A stretch of DNA of 64,000 nucleotides from Marinomonas spartinae (lineage in GTDB: Bacteria > Pseudomonadota > Gammaproteobacteria > Pseudomonadales > Marinomonadaceae). This document shows, in pieces, positions 41,741 through 51,087 of the stretch. The position numbers were made by a program, and so were the translations under genes. Below the pieces are notes generated by a model. It worked only from the letters and a program-made list of their open reading frames with translations, was not told where the DNA came from and made no database searches. The stretch covers positions 186,001 to 250,000 of the forward strand of contig NZ_FLOB01000001.1 of assembly GCF_900089775.1 (NCBI RefSeq). The letters run 5' to 3'. The stretch's first letter is position 1. The number at the start of each line of letters is the position of its first letter.

Positions 41741-42847
41741 ATGCCGCTGGTTCGTTTGGACATCTCTCATGTTCGTAACCTCGCGAGTGTGCGTTTTGAG
41801 CCCTCTTCTCAGGTGAATATTATTATTGGTGAGAATGGCAGCGGCAAAACTTCCGTATTAGAAGCCATCCATCTGCTCTCGTTTGGGCGCTCTTTTCGTA
41901 GTCATAAACACAAAACCTATATTCAGCATGAGCAAGATTCTTGCCTGGTATTTGCGCAACTTCACAATGAGCATGGCCGCCCTACGCCCGTTGGCTTACA
42001 GCGCCATCGGGATGGTCAAATTGAGGTGCGTATTCAAGGAGAACGGGCACAGTCAGTGATCGAACTGGCAGAACGTCTTCCTGTGCAGCTGATTAACCCC
42101 GATGCCTTTCGATTATTAGAAGGATCCCCCAGTGTTCGACGCCAATTTATTGACTGGGGTGTGTTCCATTTTGATGGGAGCTTTATTCGCGCTTGGCGAG
42201 GTTGGCAAAAAGCATTAAAACAGCGGAATACCTTGCTCAGACGTGGTAAAATCTCCCCTAGTTTGTTGGCGGCTTTCGATCAGGAATTAATCCGTCTTGG
42301 TGAGCAAGTGAATGGGTCGCGAAAAGCCTATGTAGAGCGCTTAACGCCGTACTTTTTGCAGGTATTGTCGGTATTAAATGCCGAGTTGGCTGTGAGTTTG
42401 CAGTTCTACCAAGGCTGGGATTCACAAAAGACGCTGCAAATGGCGGTTGAAGCTGGGCGTGAGCGCGATATTGAGTTGGGTTATACCCACTCTGGGCCAC
42501 AAAGAGCGGATTTACGTGTGAAGAGTGCTGGCGGGGATGCCTTAGACACCCTCTCCCGTGGCCAACAAAAGCTGGTCGTCTCAGCGCTGAAAATTGCCCA
42601 AGGGCAATTGCTGATCGAAATGGGTCGGCCGCTGGTGTTTTTAGTGGATGATTTACCCGCAGAGTTGGATGCCAACCATCGACAAAAATTGTGTCGTTTG
42701 TTGGAGTCGTTAAACAGTCAAATTTTTATTACCAGTGTCGGGCCAGATACCACGGATTTTACGTGGGCCGACACCACAGACGTTCGTCACTTTTCTATGA
42801 ATAACGGCGAATTGTCCTTATCGAGCAAAGGTTTTCAGGAGAGTTAA
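41741..42847 (+). CDS. recF: DNA replication and repair protein RecF
   Basis: RecF is an SMC-like ATPase that helps load RecA at gaps. The 368-residue protein shows Walker A NIIIGENGSGKTSVLEAIHLL, the signature LSRGQQKLVVSALKIAQ and Walker B VFLVDDLPAELD. The N-terminus LVRLDISHVRNL is typical. It is 1 bp from gyrB, so the two are coupled. Confidence 0.96.
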   Translation: MPLVRLDISHVRNLASVRFEPSSQVNIIIGENGSGKTSVLEAIHLLSFGRSFRSHKHKTYIQHEQDSCLVFAQLHNEHGRPTPVGLQRHRDGQIEVRIQGERAQSVIELAERLPVQLINPDAFRLLEGSPSVRRQFIDWGVFHFDGSFIRAWRGWQKALKQRNTLLRRGKISPSLLAAFDQELIRLGEQVNGSRKAYVERLTPYFLQVLSVLNAELAVSLQFYQGWDSQKTLQMAVEAGRERDIELGYTHSGPQRADLRVKSAGGDALDTLSRGQQKLVVSALKIAQGQLLIEMGRPLVFLVDDLPAELDANHRQKLCRLLESLNSQIFITSVGPDTTDFTWADTTDVRHFSMNNGELSLSSKGFQES

Positions 42848-45271
<2,424 letters not shown>

Positions 45272-45293
45272 CCATTCGGCTTATAGTCTGATT

Positions 45294-45330
45294 AAAAAAG
45301 CGGTTAGAGTGAAAGCTCTAACCGCTTTTT
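45294..45330 (+). terminator. bidirectional intrinsic terminator between gyrB and ptuB
   Basis: AAAAAAGCGGTTAGAG (45294-45309) pairs with CTCTAACCGCTTTTT (45316-45330) around a 6-nt loop. It serves gyrB and possibly the convergent Septu-like operon. Confidence 0.92.
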
Positions 45331-45397
45331 ATGGACGTTGTTTTATTTGTTTTCAATGGATTGAGGATTTCTTCAGGAAAGACTATGTATATCTTCC

Positions 45398-46048
45398 TTA
45401 AACAATCCATTGTCTTAAAATATTCAACGCAACAGGTGTAAATGGAACTAGTTTTCCATTATGTGGTTTGGTCATGCTATCAATCAAGTCACTTAATAGT
45501 TCATCGTCGTCTAACCCATCATCTGGATCTATACCATTTTTCCATAGAATTCCATCGACAAACCGTTTTCGCCTTTCTATCAATGCTTTATTGTTCTTTT
45601 CATCATCACCTAAATTAAGAATTTTAATCGATGTTATAGCATCCTCTGAAAGTCCTTCAACACGACCACTTATTTTAAACTTTAATTCCGTTTCACACTC
45701 ATCCATAAATGGTGTTACAGGTAATGCTTGGGATTGGTGAGAATCATCACATTGACCAAGTGTTCTACAGCTTGCAACGATGTTTGTGAAATCTAGTGTT
45801 CTATTTGGGTCAAGTTCTCTTGCTACAACATGCTCATTCATTGTATCGGTACTTCCTCCCGATATAGCTTGGCAACAATAGGCGCAAAGAAAAAATTGCT
45901 CTTGTGTACACGCCGTTCTAATATCCTGCCTTACTTCTCTACACTTTAATGAATCATCCATTTGATGGTAGCGCTTATTTGGATTTTTACGTTTCCATTG
46001 AGTCAAACTAGGTGGTTCGTAGCCGACTCTTTTAGCTATTTTTCTCAA
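45398..46048 (-). CDS. ptuB: HNH endonuclease, PtuB-like, of a Septu anti-phage system
   Basis: A 216-residue protein of the TIGR02646-like HNH group. The zinc/HNH region shows Cys55-x2-Cys58 (LCAYCCQ), EH at 72-73 (NEHVVARELD), an Asn in FTNIVASC and Cys94/Cys100. Septu systems pair such a nuclease with an SMC/ABC-like ATPase, and here the ATPase gene lies immediately upstream and overlaps by 17 bp. PtuB is the presumed effector. It is AT-rich relative to gyrB, which fits horizontal acquisition. The same pair also occurs with Ec78-type retrons, but no reverse transcriptase gene is present here. Confidence 0.8.
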   Translation of the reverse strand: MRKIAKRVGYEPPSLTQWKRKNPNKRYHQMDDSLKCREVRQDIRTACTQEQFFLCAYCCQAISGGSTDTMNEHVVARELDPNRTLDFTNIVASCRTLGQCDDSHQSQALPVTPFMDECETELKFKISGRVEGLSEDAITSIKILNLGDDEKNNKALIERRKRFVDGILWKNGIDPDDGLDDDELLSDLIDSMTKPHNGKLVPFTPVALNILRQWIV

Positions 46049-47420
46049 GGCGTAATTCCTTTTTACGGAGGAGTATTTTTGCTTTCGCTATTTCAATATT
46101 TTGTGTAGGTAAATCTTCTTCAAGAGTAGTCAGTAACTGTTTAGCTTTGAAAAGTGAGTCATCGTTGTTGATCTCTTGAATAGCATCAAGTAAATCATTT
46201 AGTCTCGAATGAACTTTAGCGTTGCGGATGTCTGTATCCATTACACCAAGTAATATACTATTTGCATCTTCACCATAGAGTGGAGGTAGCCGTGTTACAT
46301 CAGCTTCACTAATGAGATAAGTTAGTACATTTTTGCTATCGCTGATAACCAAGGGTGAATGGGTTGTTAGAACAAACTGACAGTTAGGGAAGGTCTTGGT
46401 GAGTTGGTCTATTAAGGTTCGTTGCCATTTTGGGTGAAGGTGCATATCAACTTCATCAATTAAAACGATTCCATCACCCAATAATGGGTTTTCAAGGCTA
46501 GGGTTCATCACTGCCAAACGTCTTGCGATATCTCCAATGAGAGCCATTAAAGATTTTTCACCTTGAGACAATTGGGCAACGTCTAATGTCTCTTTATTTT
46601 TGTCCACAGACATATGAAGTCGAGGCTTGCGCCTAACTCTCAAATTAGACAATTCAGGCATAAAATTATAGATGGCTGAACGTACAGCTGTTAATTGTCT
46701 GTCTTTTGTTGATGCTCTGTAAGCCGCTAGTTTTGACCATGTTTCTTGATCATCACCGAAGACTAGCCTTAATTGCTCAAGAGCCTCATCGGGGAGACTT
46801 AACTCGTTTTCTGTGTCTTCCCTTTCTCTAAACCATTCGAAGAATCTTCTAAAATCGACACCTTGACTTAAAGATTTATCATATCCATCTAATTGCAAAA
46901 AAGTATGCTTATCTTTAATTTTTAATGGTATATCGATAACGACCCGTTCTACTGAGTAAAAAGCCATCAAAGGCAAAGAGGTTTTTTCATCGCTTGAGAG
47001 CAGAGTTCGATAATGATCGGCAAGTTTTGTGACACCTAAATAATCACTTTTAAATTCCCCTTTACGTCCTTTACGAGGTTTCGCAACTCGCCAAGGAAAG
47101 TAACTTGAATCATTAGAGTTGCCTTTTTCATCGCCTTTATGACTTTTGAAATCGTGGACATCTAAATCAATAGCCGCTGCATTTTTTCCATTTTTAATAA
47201 CGAGCTCTGGGATCTGACTACCGTTGCCAGATTCACTCTGAATACGAGCAACCAACCAGCTTAATGACGTCGCTAGAGATTTTAAAATAGAGGTTTTACC
47301 TGAACCATTATTGCCAACAAACACGGTTACATTGCTATCAATGGTGTCGAGCGGTGCTAATTGTATTTCCAGCTTATCAAACCGACCAATGTTGTGTAGT
47401 GTTAATTGCTTTACTTCCAT
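46032..47420 (-). CDS. ptuA: AAA/ABC-type ATPase, PtuA-like, of a Septu anti-phage system
   Basis: A 462-residue SMC/OLD-like ATPase: Walker A FVGNNGSGKTSILKS (about residues 34-48), signature LSQGEKSLMALIGDIARRLA, Walker B GIVLIDEVDMHLHPKWQ and the H-loop LTTHSPLVIS. The middle part (about 100-270) is the variable helical insert. It is first in a two-gene operon with the HNH nuclease. In known Septu systems PtuA senses infection and controls PtuB. The identification rests on the gene pairing. Confidence 0.8.
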   Translation of the reverse strand: MEVKQLTLHNIGRFDKLEIQLAPLDTIDSNVTVFVGNNGSGKTSILKSLATSLSWLVARIQSESGNGSQIPELVIKNGKNAAAIDLDVHDFKSHKGDEKGNSNDSSYFPWRVAKPRKGRKGEFKSDYLGVTKLADHYRTLLSSDEKTSLPLMAFYSVERVVIDIPLKIKDKHTFLQLDGYDKSLSQGVDFRRFFEWFREREDTENELSLPDEALEQLRLVFGDDQETWSKLAAYRASTKDRQLTAVRSAIYNFMPELSNLRVRRKPRLHMSVDKNKETLDVAQLSQGEKSLMALIGDIARRLAVMNPSLENPLLGDGIVLIDEVDMHLHPKWQRTLIDQLTKTFPNCQFVLTTHSPLVISDSKNVLTYLISEADVTRLPPLYGEDANSILLGVMDTDIRNAKVHSRLNDLLDAIQEINNDDSLFKAKQLLTTLEEDLPTQNIEIAKAKILLRKKELRLEKNS

Positions 47421-47637
47421 TAGAAAATCATCTCAAAAGTTTGAGTTACTTTAACTCGACTGCCATATGTTCACAACATTGGTGTCGGCTCTTTTTAAGG
47501 ACACTTATAATATGATACCAAAATGAATCTTCTGTGCACTTACGTGGGCGTGTCTTGCTTTCACTCTGGTGTTGCGCGAGGCTTTTAGGGCTGAGCATTC
47601 AGTCCGGTCCGTTCAAAGGAAAGATTCAAAGGAGAGT

Positions 47638-48417
47638 ATGATGAAGATTGATTTTACAGGTAAAACGGCATTGGTAACGGGATCTACTCAAGGGATTGGG
47701 TTTGCCACGGCTAAGTTGTTACAGGAATCTGGCGCGACGGTGATCGTTAATGGACGGTCCGAAGAGAAAACACAGCAAGCGGTACAGCGCTTGGGTGGAA
47801 ATACCCGAGGTATTGCGGCGGATCTTGGTTCTAGTGAAGGCTGCCAAGCTCTGGTCGAGGCTGCAGGTGATGTGGATATTCTGGTCAATAATGCCGGTAT
47901 TTTTGGGATGAAAGACTTTTTCGAAACCGATGATGAGGTTTGGGACGAATACTGGCAAGTCAATGTGATGAGCGCTGTGCGTCTTTCCCGTGCGTTTGCT
48001 CCCGCTATGATGAAAAAAGGCTGGGGGCGAATCGTGATACTGGCTTCTGAATCGGCCTTTAATATTCCTTATGACATGATCCATTATGGCGTTACCAAAA
48101 CCGCCGATGTGTCCTTTGCCCGTGGTTTGGCGAAGCGTCTAGCGGGTACAGGGGTGACGGTAAACTCTATTTTACCCGGCCCGACTATGTCGGACGGGGT
48201 AGAAAACATGTTATCGGGCCCAGCAAAAGAAAGTGGTAAATCCATTAATGAAGTGGCGGCGGATTTTGTCATGCAAGCTCGCCCCAGCTCGATTATTCAA
48301 CGCATGGCATCGGTGGAAGAAGTGGCGAATATGATTGTTTATGTGTGTTCTGATCTATCATCTGCCACAACGGGCGCCAGCCTCCGCGTCGATGGTGGGG
48401 TGATGGATACGTTATAA
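47638..48417 (+). CDS. short-chain dehydrogenase/reductase
   Basis: A 259-residue classical SDR: TGSTQGIGFATAKLL cofactor loop, LVNNAGIFGM, catalytic Ser in ILASESAFN and active site HYGVTK, then VNSILPGPT. The start ATG at 47638 (or the next codon) has AAGGAGAG at ideal spacing; the upstream extension to 47569 is not part of the family. Substrate unknown. It resembles FabG-like SDRs that use sugars or ketones. It lies between the Septu-like and RiPP-like loci. Confidence 0.85.
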   Translation: MMKIDFTGKTALVTGSTQGIGFATAKLLQESGATVIVNGRSEEKTQQAVQRLGGNTRGIAADLGSSEGCQALVEAAGDVDILVNNAGIFGMKDFFETDDEVWDEYWQVNVMSAVRLSRAFAPAMMKKGWGRIVILASESAFNIPYDMIHYGVTKTADVSFARGLAKRLAGTGVTVNSILPGPTMSDGVENMLSGPAKESGKSINEVAADFVMQARPSSIIQRMASVEEVANMIVYVCSDLSSATTGASLRVDGGVMDTL

Positions 48418-48472
48418 AAGATATTCTGATATCGCTTCACCGTATTACGATTTAGGTTACTGATACCACCAT

Positions 48473-48499
48473 AATAGGTTTCCTAGGTGTAAACCTATT
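48473..48499. repeat. perfect inverted repeat
   Basis: AATAGGTTT (48473-48481) and AAACCTATT (48491-48499) enclose 9 nt. No T run follows. It lies between the SDR gene and its terminator, so it could be an mRNA stem or a binding site. Confidence 0.6.
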
Positions 48500-48521
48500 T
48501 CAGGACGGGACAATCATTAAT

Positions 48522-48556
48522 AAAAAAGCCATTCGATTGTTTTGAATGGCTTTTTT
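48522..48556 (+). terminator. intrinsic terminator after the SDR gene
   Basis: AAAAAAGCCATTC and GAATGGCTTTTTT form a 13-bp stem around about nine nt, with A and T tails. It isolates the downstream RiPP-like locus from the SDR gene. Confidence 0.9.
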
Positions 48557-48731
48557 ATTGGTATAGATTCTTCTGCCCTACACATCGACTATATGTGCTT
48601 ATCTGATACCCCCCAGCAAGAGATTGAAATCCGTCTAGTGTAATCCGGTGTAATTTCTATCTTCTAAAAAATGGTTTAGTTTTTTATCACATGGAAAATG
48701 TTATTTCATGGACTTAAAAAGGACTAAAAAA

Positions 48732-49751
48732 ATGAGCATAAATGATCATCTAAAGGGGGCTTCTCGCTGCCCTTTTCATCAGACTGAAACGCCGCAAAAT
48801 GGAGTGAATCAAAGCGCTTCCCCCTTTGTTCCAGATTATAATATTCCTTTGCTCGCGCCTGGAGGTGGTGATAATGACGCCGAGCAATTAGCGAAATTAG
48901 GGCCACTCAGAAAATTAATTGGTACTTGGGTAAGTAATCGATTTAGTGGCTACAATGTTATGCCGATTCCACAAGCCACGGCATCAAATGGCTTTATCGT
49001 CAAAAACTTTTATTATTACGAAGTGGTTACCTTTAGTGCCATTTTAGGCAAAGTTGCCAATCGGGGCGGTGTTGAGGAACAAGACTCATATACGATATTT
49101 TATGAACAGCGCGTCTTTTTTGCTGAAGGCGAACAACGTGACAAACTGGTTCATGCTGAAAATGGTTCATGGTCGCATTTTATCAAGGGGCCACAAGGCC
49201 AAGGTATACTGAATACAAAGCCAAATATCCCAAGCCCACCAGCGCCTAATCCAATTTTACCACAAAATCCTGATACCTCTGTGCTTAAACAAATTTCTGT
49301 TCCCCATGGGAATTCGATTTTGGCATTGGGAGGCTGCCGAATTATTGATGGTGCTCCTACCATAGAAAATGAAAATGCTCTTCCAATCAATACCCCTAGT
49401 GAATTTAACGCTGTATATGGGCCTAATATTCCAGAAAACCCAAATGTTAACCCGAATATTGTATTGCAAAAAGCATTAAGCAATATCACTCCACATAACC
49501 CTATTGTACAAACTCATGTAATTGAAGTGAATAGCGATAATAATGGTGAGGTCAGTAATGTGCCTTTTATTAGGGAACATGCCGATGTAAGCAAATATAC
49601 GAATACGATTTGGATCGAAGAGTTAGCGAGTGGCTTTTTGCAATTACAATACTCACAAAATATTACCCTTTCTTTTCCAGCCCTTAGTACCAAAAAGAAT
49701 GAGTATTTATTCCCTCACGTAACGGCTAATACACTTTATAAAGTATGTTAA
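48732..49751 (+). CDS. unknown protein heading the RiPP-like locus, with a possible nitrobindin/heme-binding-like segment
   Basis: A 339-residue protein that I do not recognise with certainty. The ATG at 48732 has AAAAAGGA at good spacing; an in-frame ATG at 48708 lacks one. There is no signal peptide. Residues about 55-140 read LRKLIGTWVSNRFSGYNVMPIP, then alternating strands; the GTW start recalls nitrobindin/THAP4-type beta-barrels that bind heme. A proline/asparagine-rich linker (PNIPSPPAPNPILPQNPDTS) follows, then a second beta-rich part. It precedes the Cys-rich precursor by 145 bp on the same strand. A role in the pathway is inferred from position only. Confidence 0.55.
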   Translation: MSINDHLKGASRCPFHQTETPQNGVNQSASPFVPDYNIPLLAPGGGDNDAEQLAKLGPLRKLIGTWVSNRFSGYNVMPIPQATASNGFIVKNFYYYEVVTFSAILGKVANRGGVEEQDSYTIFYEQRVFFAEGEQRDKLVHAENGSWSHFIKGPQGQGILNTKPNIPSPPAPNPILPQNPDTSVLKQISVPHGNSILALGGCRIIDGAPTIENENALPINTPSEFNAVYGPNIPENPNVNPNIVLQKALSNITPHNPIVQTHVIEVNSDNNGEVSNVPFIREHADVSKYTNTIWIEELASGFLQLQYSQNITLSFPALSTKKNEYLFPHVTANTLYKVC

Positions 49752-49830
49752 TAAACTGCGTGTAATAAAGTTTTATACTTATGGTCAGAGTAGTAGGTTG
49801 TTAAGTAGTTCTGATTATATGGCATAAAAA

Positions 49831-49853
49831 TCTCAGGATAATAAAACCTGAGA
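49831..49853 (+). repeat. hairpin upstream of the Cys-rich precursor gene
   Basis: TCTCAGG (49831-49837) and CCTGAGA (49847-49853) flank a 9-nt loop, 43 bp before the precursor ATG. No T run follows, so it looks like a 5'-leader or processing stem rather than a terminator. Confidence 0.5.
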
Positions 49854-49896
49854 ATAATGAAATCATCTGTATCTATTATTTTAAAAGGACAAGGAT

Positions 49897-50955
49897 ATGA
49901 GTGAAGTAACCATAAAAGATTTGCAAATTCAGTTAACTGCATTAACGTCAAAAATTGAAGAGTTGGAGAAAAATTGTCAGCCTTTAGGAGGGGTTGTTAA
50001 ATGTGAGACCTGTGACACTGGATCGTCTTATAACCTATACTGCTGTGTAGTATGCGCGCCAGCGCAGTGCTTAACTTGCTCTGCTACGCAAAAATGCGAG
50101 CCGTCGCCTGTGTATTATTGCGTTCCCTGTGTGATTAACTTCTGCGCATTATGCACACCAGCCCAATGCGTCACCTATGCCCCTACGACACACTGTGTCA
50201 CCTGTGCGTCTGCTCAATGCGTAACTTGTGCGTCAAGCCAATGCGTAACTTGTGCGCCAAGCCAATGTGTAACTTGTGCGCCAAGCCAATGTGTAACTTG
50301 TGCGCCAAGCCAATGCGTAACTTGTGCGCCAAGCCAATGCGTAACTTGTGCGCCAAGCCAATGTGTAACTTGTGCGCCAAGCCAATGCGTAACTTGTGCG
50401 CCAAGCCAATGTGTGACTTGTGCGCTAAGCCAATGTTTGCCATGTATTGTGTCTTTGTGCGCGACGAGTTATGGAAATAATCCATACGCTTTATGCGCTC
50501 CATGCCCAGTGACGTTATGTGCGACGAATTACGGAAACAACCCTTGTGCCTTGTGCGTTCCATGTATTGTGACGTTATGTGCAACGGGATATCAGTGTAG
50601 TCCTTGCGCCGCGAGCTATCAGTGTAGTCCTTGTGCAACGGGATATCAGTGTAGTCCTTGTGCAACGGGATATCAGTGTAGTCCTTGTGCAACGGGATAT
50701 CAGTGTAGTCCTTGTGCAACGGGATATCAGTGTAGTCCTTGTGCAACGGGATATCAGTGTAGTCCTTGCGCCGCGAGCTATCAGTGTAGTCCTTGTGCAA
50801 CGGGATATCAGTGTAGTCCTTGTGCAACGGGATATCAGTGTAGTCCTTGCGCAGCGAGCTATCAGTGCAGTCCTTGCGCAACGGGATATCAGTGCAGTCC
50901 TTGTGCAACGGGGTATCAGTGCGTTCCTTGTTCCGTGACCTTATGTACTTGTTAA
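49897..50955 (+). CDS. giant Cys-rich repetitive protein, putative RiPP precursor for thiazoline/thiazolidine formation
   Basis: A 352-residue protein with about 72 cysteines (20%) and about 32 CxxC motifs by hand count. Residues 1-34 (IKDLQIQLTALTSKIEELEK, then QPLGGVV) form an amphipathic helix ending in Gly-Gly, as expected of a leader. The rest is an irregular Cys-rich part, ten 8-residue units (consensus QCVTCAPS), a linker with two 20-residue GNNP repeats, twelve 9-residue units (YQCSPCATG or YQCSPCAAS) and the end YQCVPCSVTLCTC. RBS AAAAGGA is strong. The fused E1/YcaO gene and an imide reductase gene follow, so heterocyclisation of the cysteines is inferred. Without the neighbours it could be read as a metallothionein-like protein. 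Confidence 0.85.
   Translation: MSEVTIKDLQIQLTALTSKIEELEKNCQPLGGVVKCETCDTGSSYNLYCCVVCAPAQCLTCSATQKCEPSPVYYCVPCVINFCALCTPAQCVTYAPTTHCVTCASAQCVTCASSQCVTCAPSQCVTCAPSQCVTCAPSQCVTCAPSQCVTCAPSQCVTCAPSQCVTCAPSQCVTCALSQCLPCIVSLCATSYGNNPYALCAPCPVTLCATNYGNNPCALCVPCIVTLCATGYQCSPCAASYQCSPCATGYQCSPCATGYQCSPCATGYQCSPCATGYQCSPCATGYQCSPCAASYQCSPCATGYQCSPCATGYQCSPCAASYQCSPCATGYQCSPCATGYQCVPCSVTLCTC
50191..50430 (+). repeat. tandem array of ten 24-bp coding repeats
   Basis: Ten 24-bp units (50191-50430) encode HCVTCASA, QCVTCASS, seven copies of QCVTCAPS and QCVTCALS. The central units differ only by silent C/T changes in cysteine codons, which points to recent expansion by slippage or unequal crossing-over. 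Confidence 0.95.
50590..50931 (+). repeat. tandem array of twelve 27-bp coding repeats plus a partial unit
   Basis: Twelve 27-bp units encode YQCSPCA followed by TG or AS, in the order AS, five TG, AS, TG, TG, AS, TG, TG. A partial YQCVPC unit (50914-50931) ends the array. Units are nearly identical in DNA. Confidence 0.95.
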
Positions 50956-51029
50956 TGTCATGAATTAAGGGAGTATACAATCTAATTTAAGCTGTATTGA
51001 CGATAGTGTTTGTCGCTTAAATTACTTGA

Positions 51030-51079
51030 TGTATCGCCCTACTTTTACTGTCTATAAATAAAGTAGGGCTGATACTTTT
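51030..51079 (+). terminator. strong hairpin between precursor and E1/YcaO genes, likely partial terminator
   Basis: GCCCTACTTT (51036-51045) pairs perfectly with AAAGTAGGGC (51060-51069) and is extended by TATC/GATA across a bulge. The sequence CTTTTATGG follows, a weak T tract. This suits partial termination that yields more precursor than enzyme mRNA. Confidence 0.65.
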
Positions 51080-51087
51080 ATGGATGA

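Noticed and set aside
50191..50931. Regularly spaced repeats that might look like a CRISPR array
   Set aside because: Units are contiguous with no unique spacers, are in frame with one protein and have no cas genes nearby.
49897..50955. Metallothionein-like or zinc-binding protein as the sole explanation of the Cys-rich gene
   Set aside because: The CxxC density would fit metal binding, but the adjacent cyclodehydratase fusion and imide reductase-like gene are better explained by cysteine heterocyclisation. It stays an alternative if no modification is found.
50198..50980. A 260-codon open frame on the minus strand over the Cys repeat array, and a 119-codon one on the plus strand at 50579-50938
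   Set aside because: Tandem repeats with a unit length divisible by 3 keep every frame open. Both translate into low-complexity repeats without an RBS in the right place, while the plus-strand frame from 49897 has a strong RBS and a non-repetitive N-terminus.
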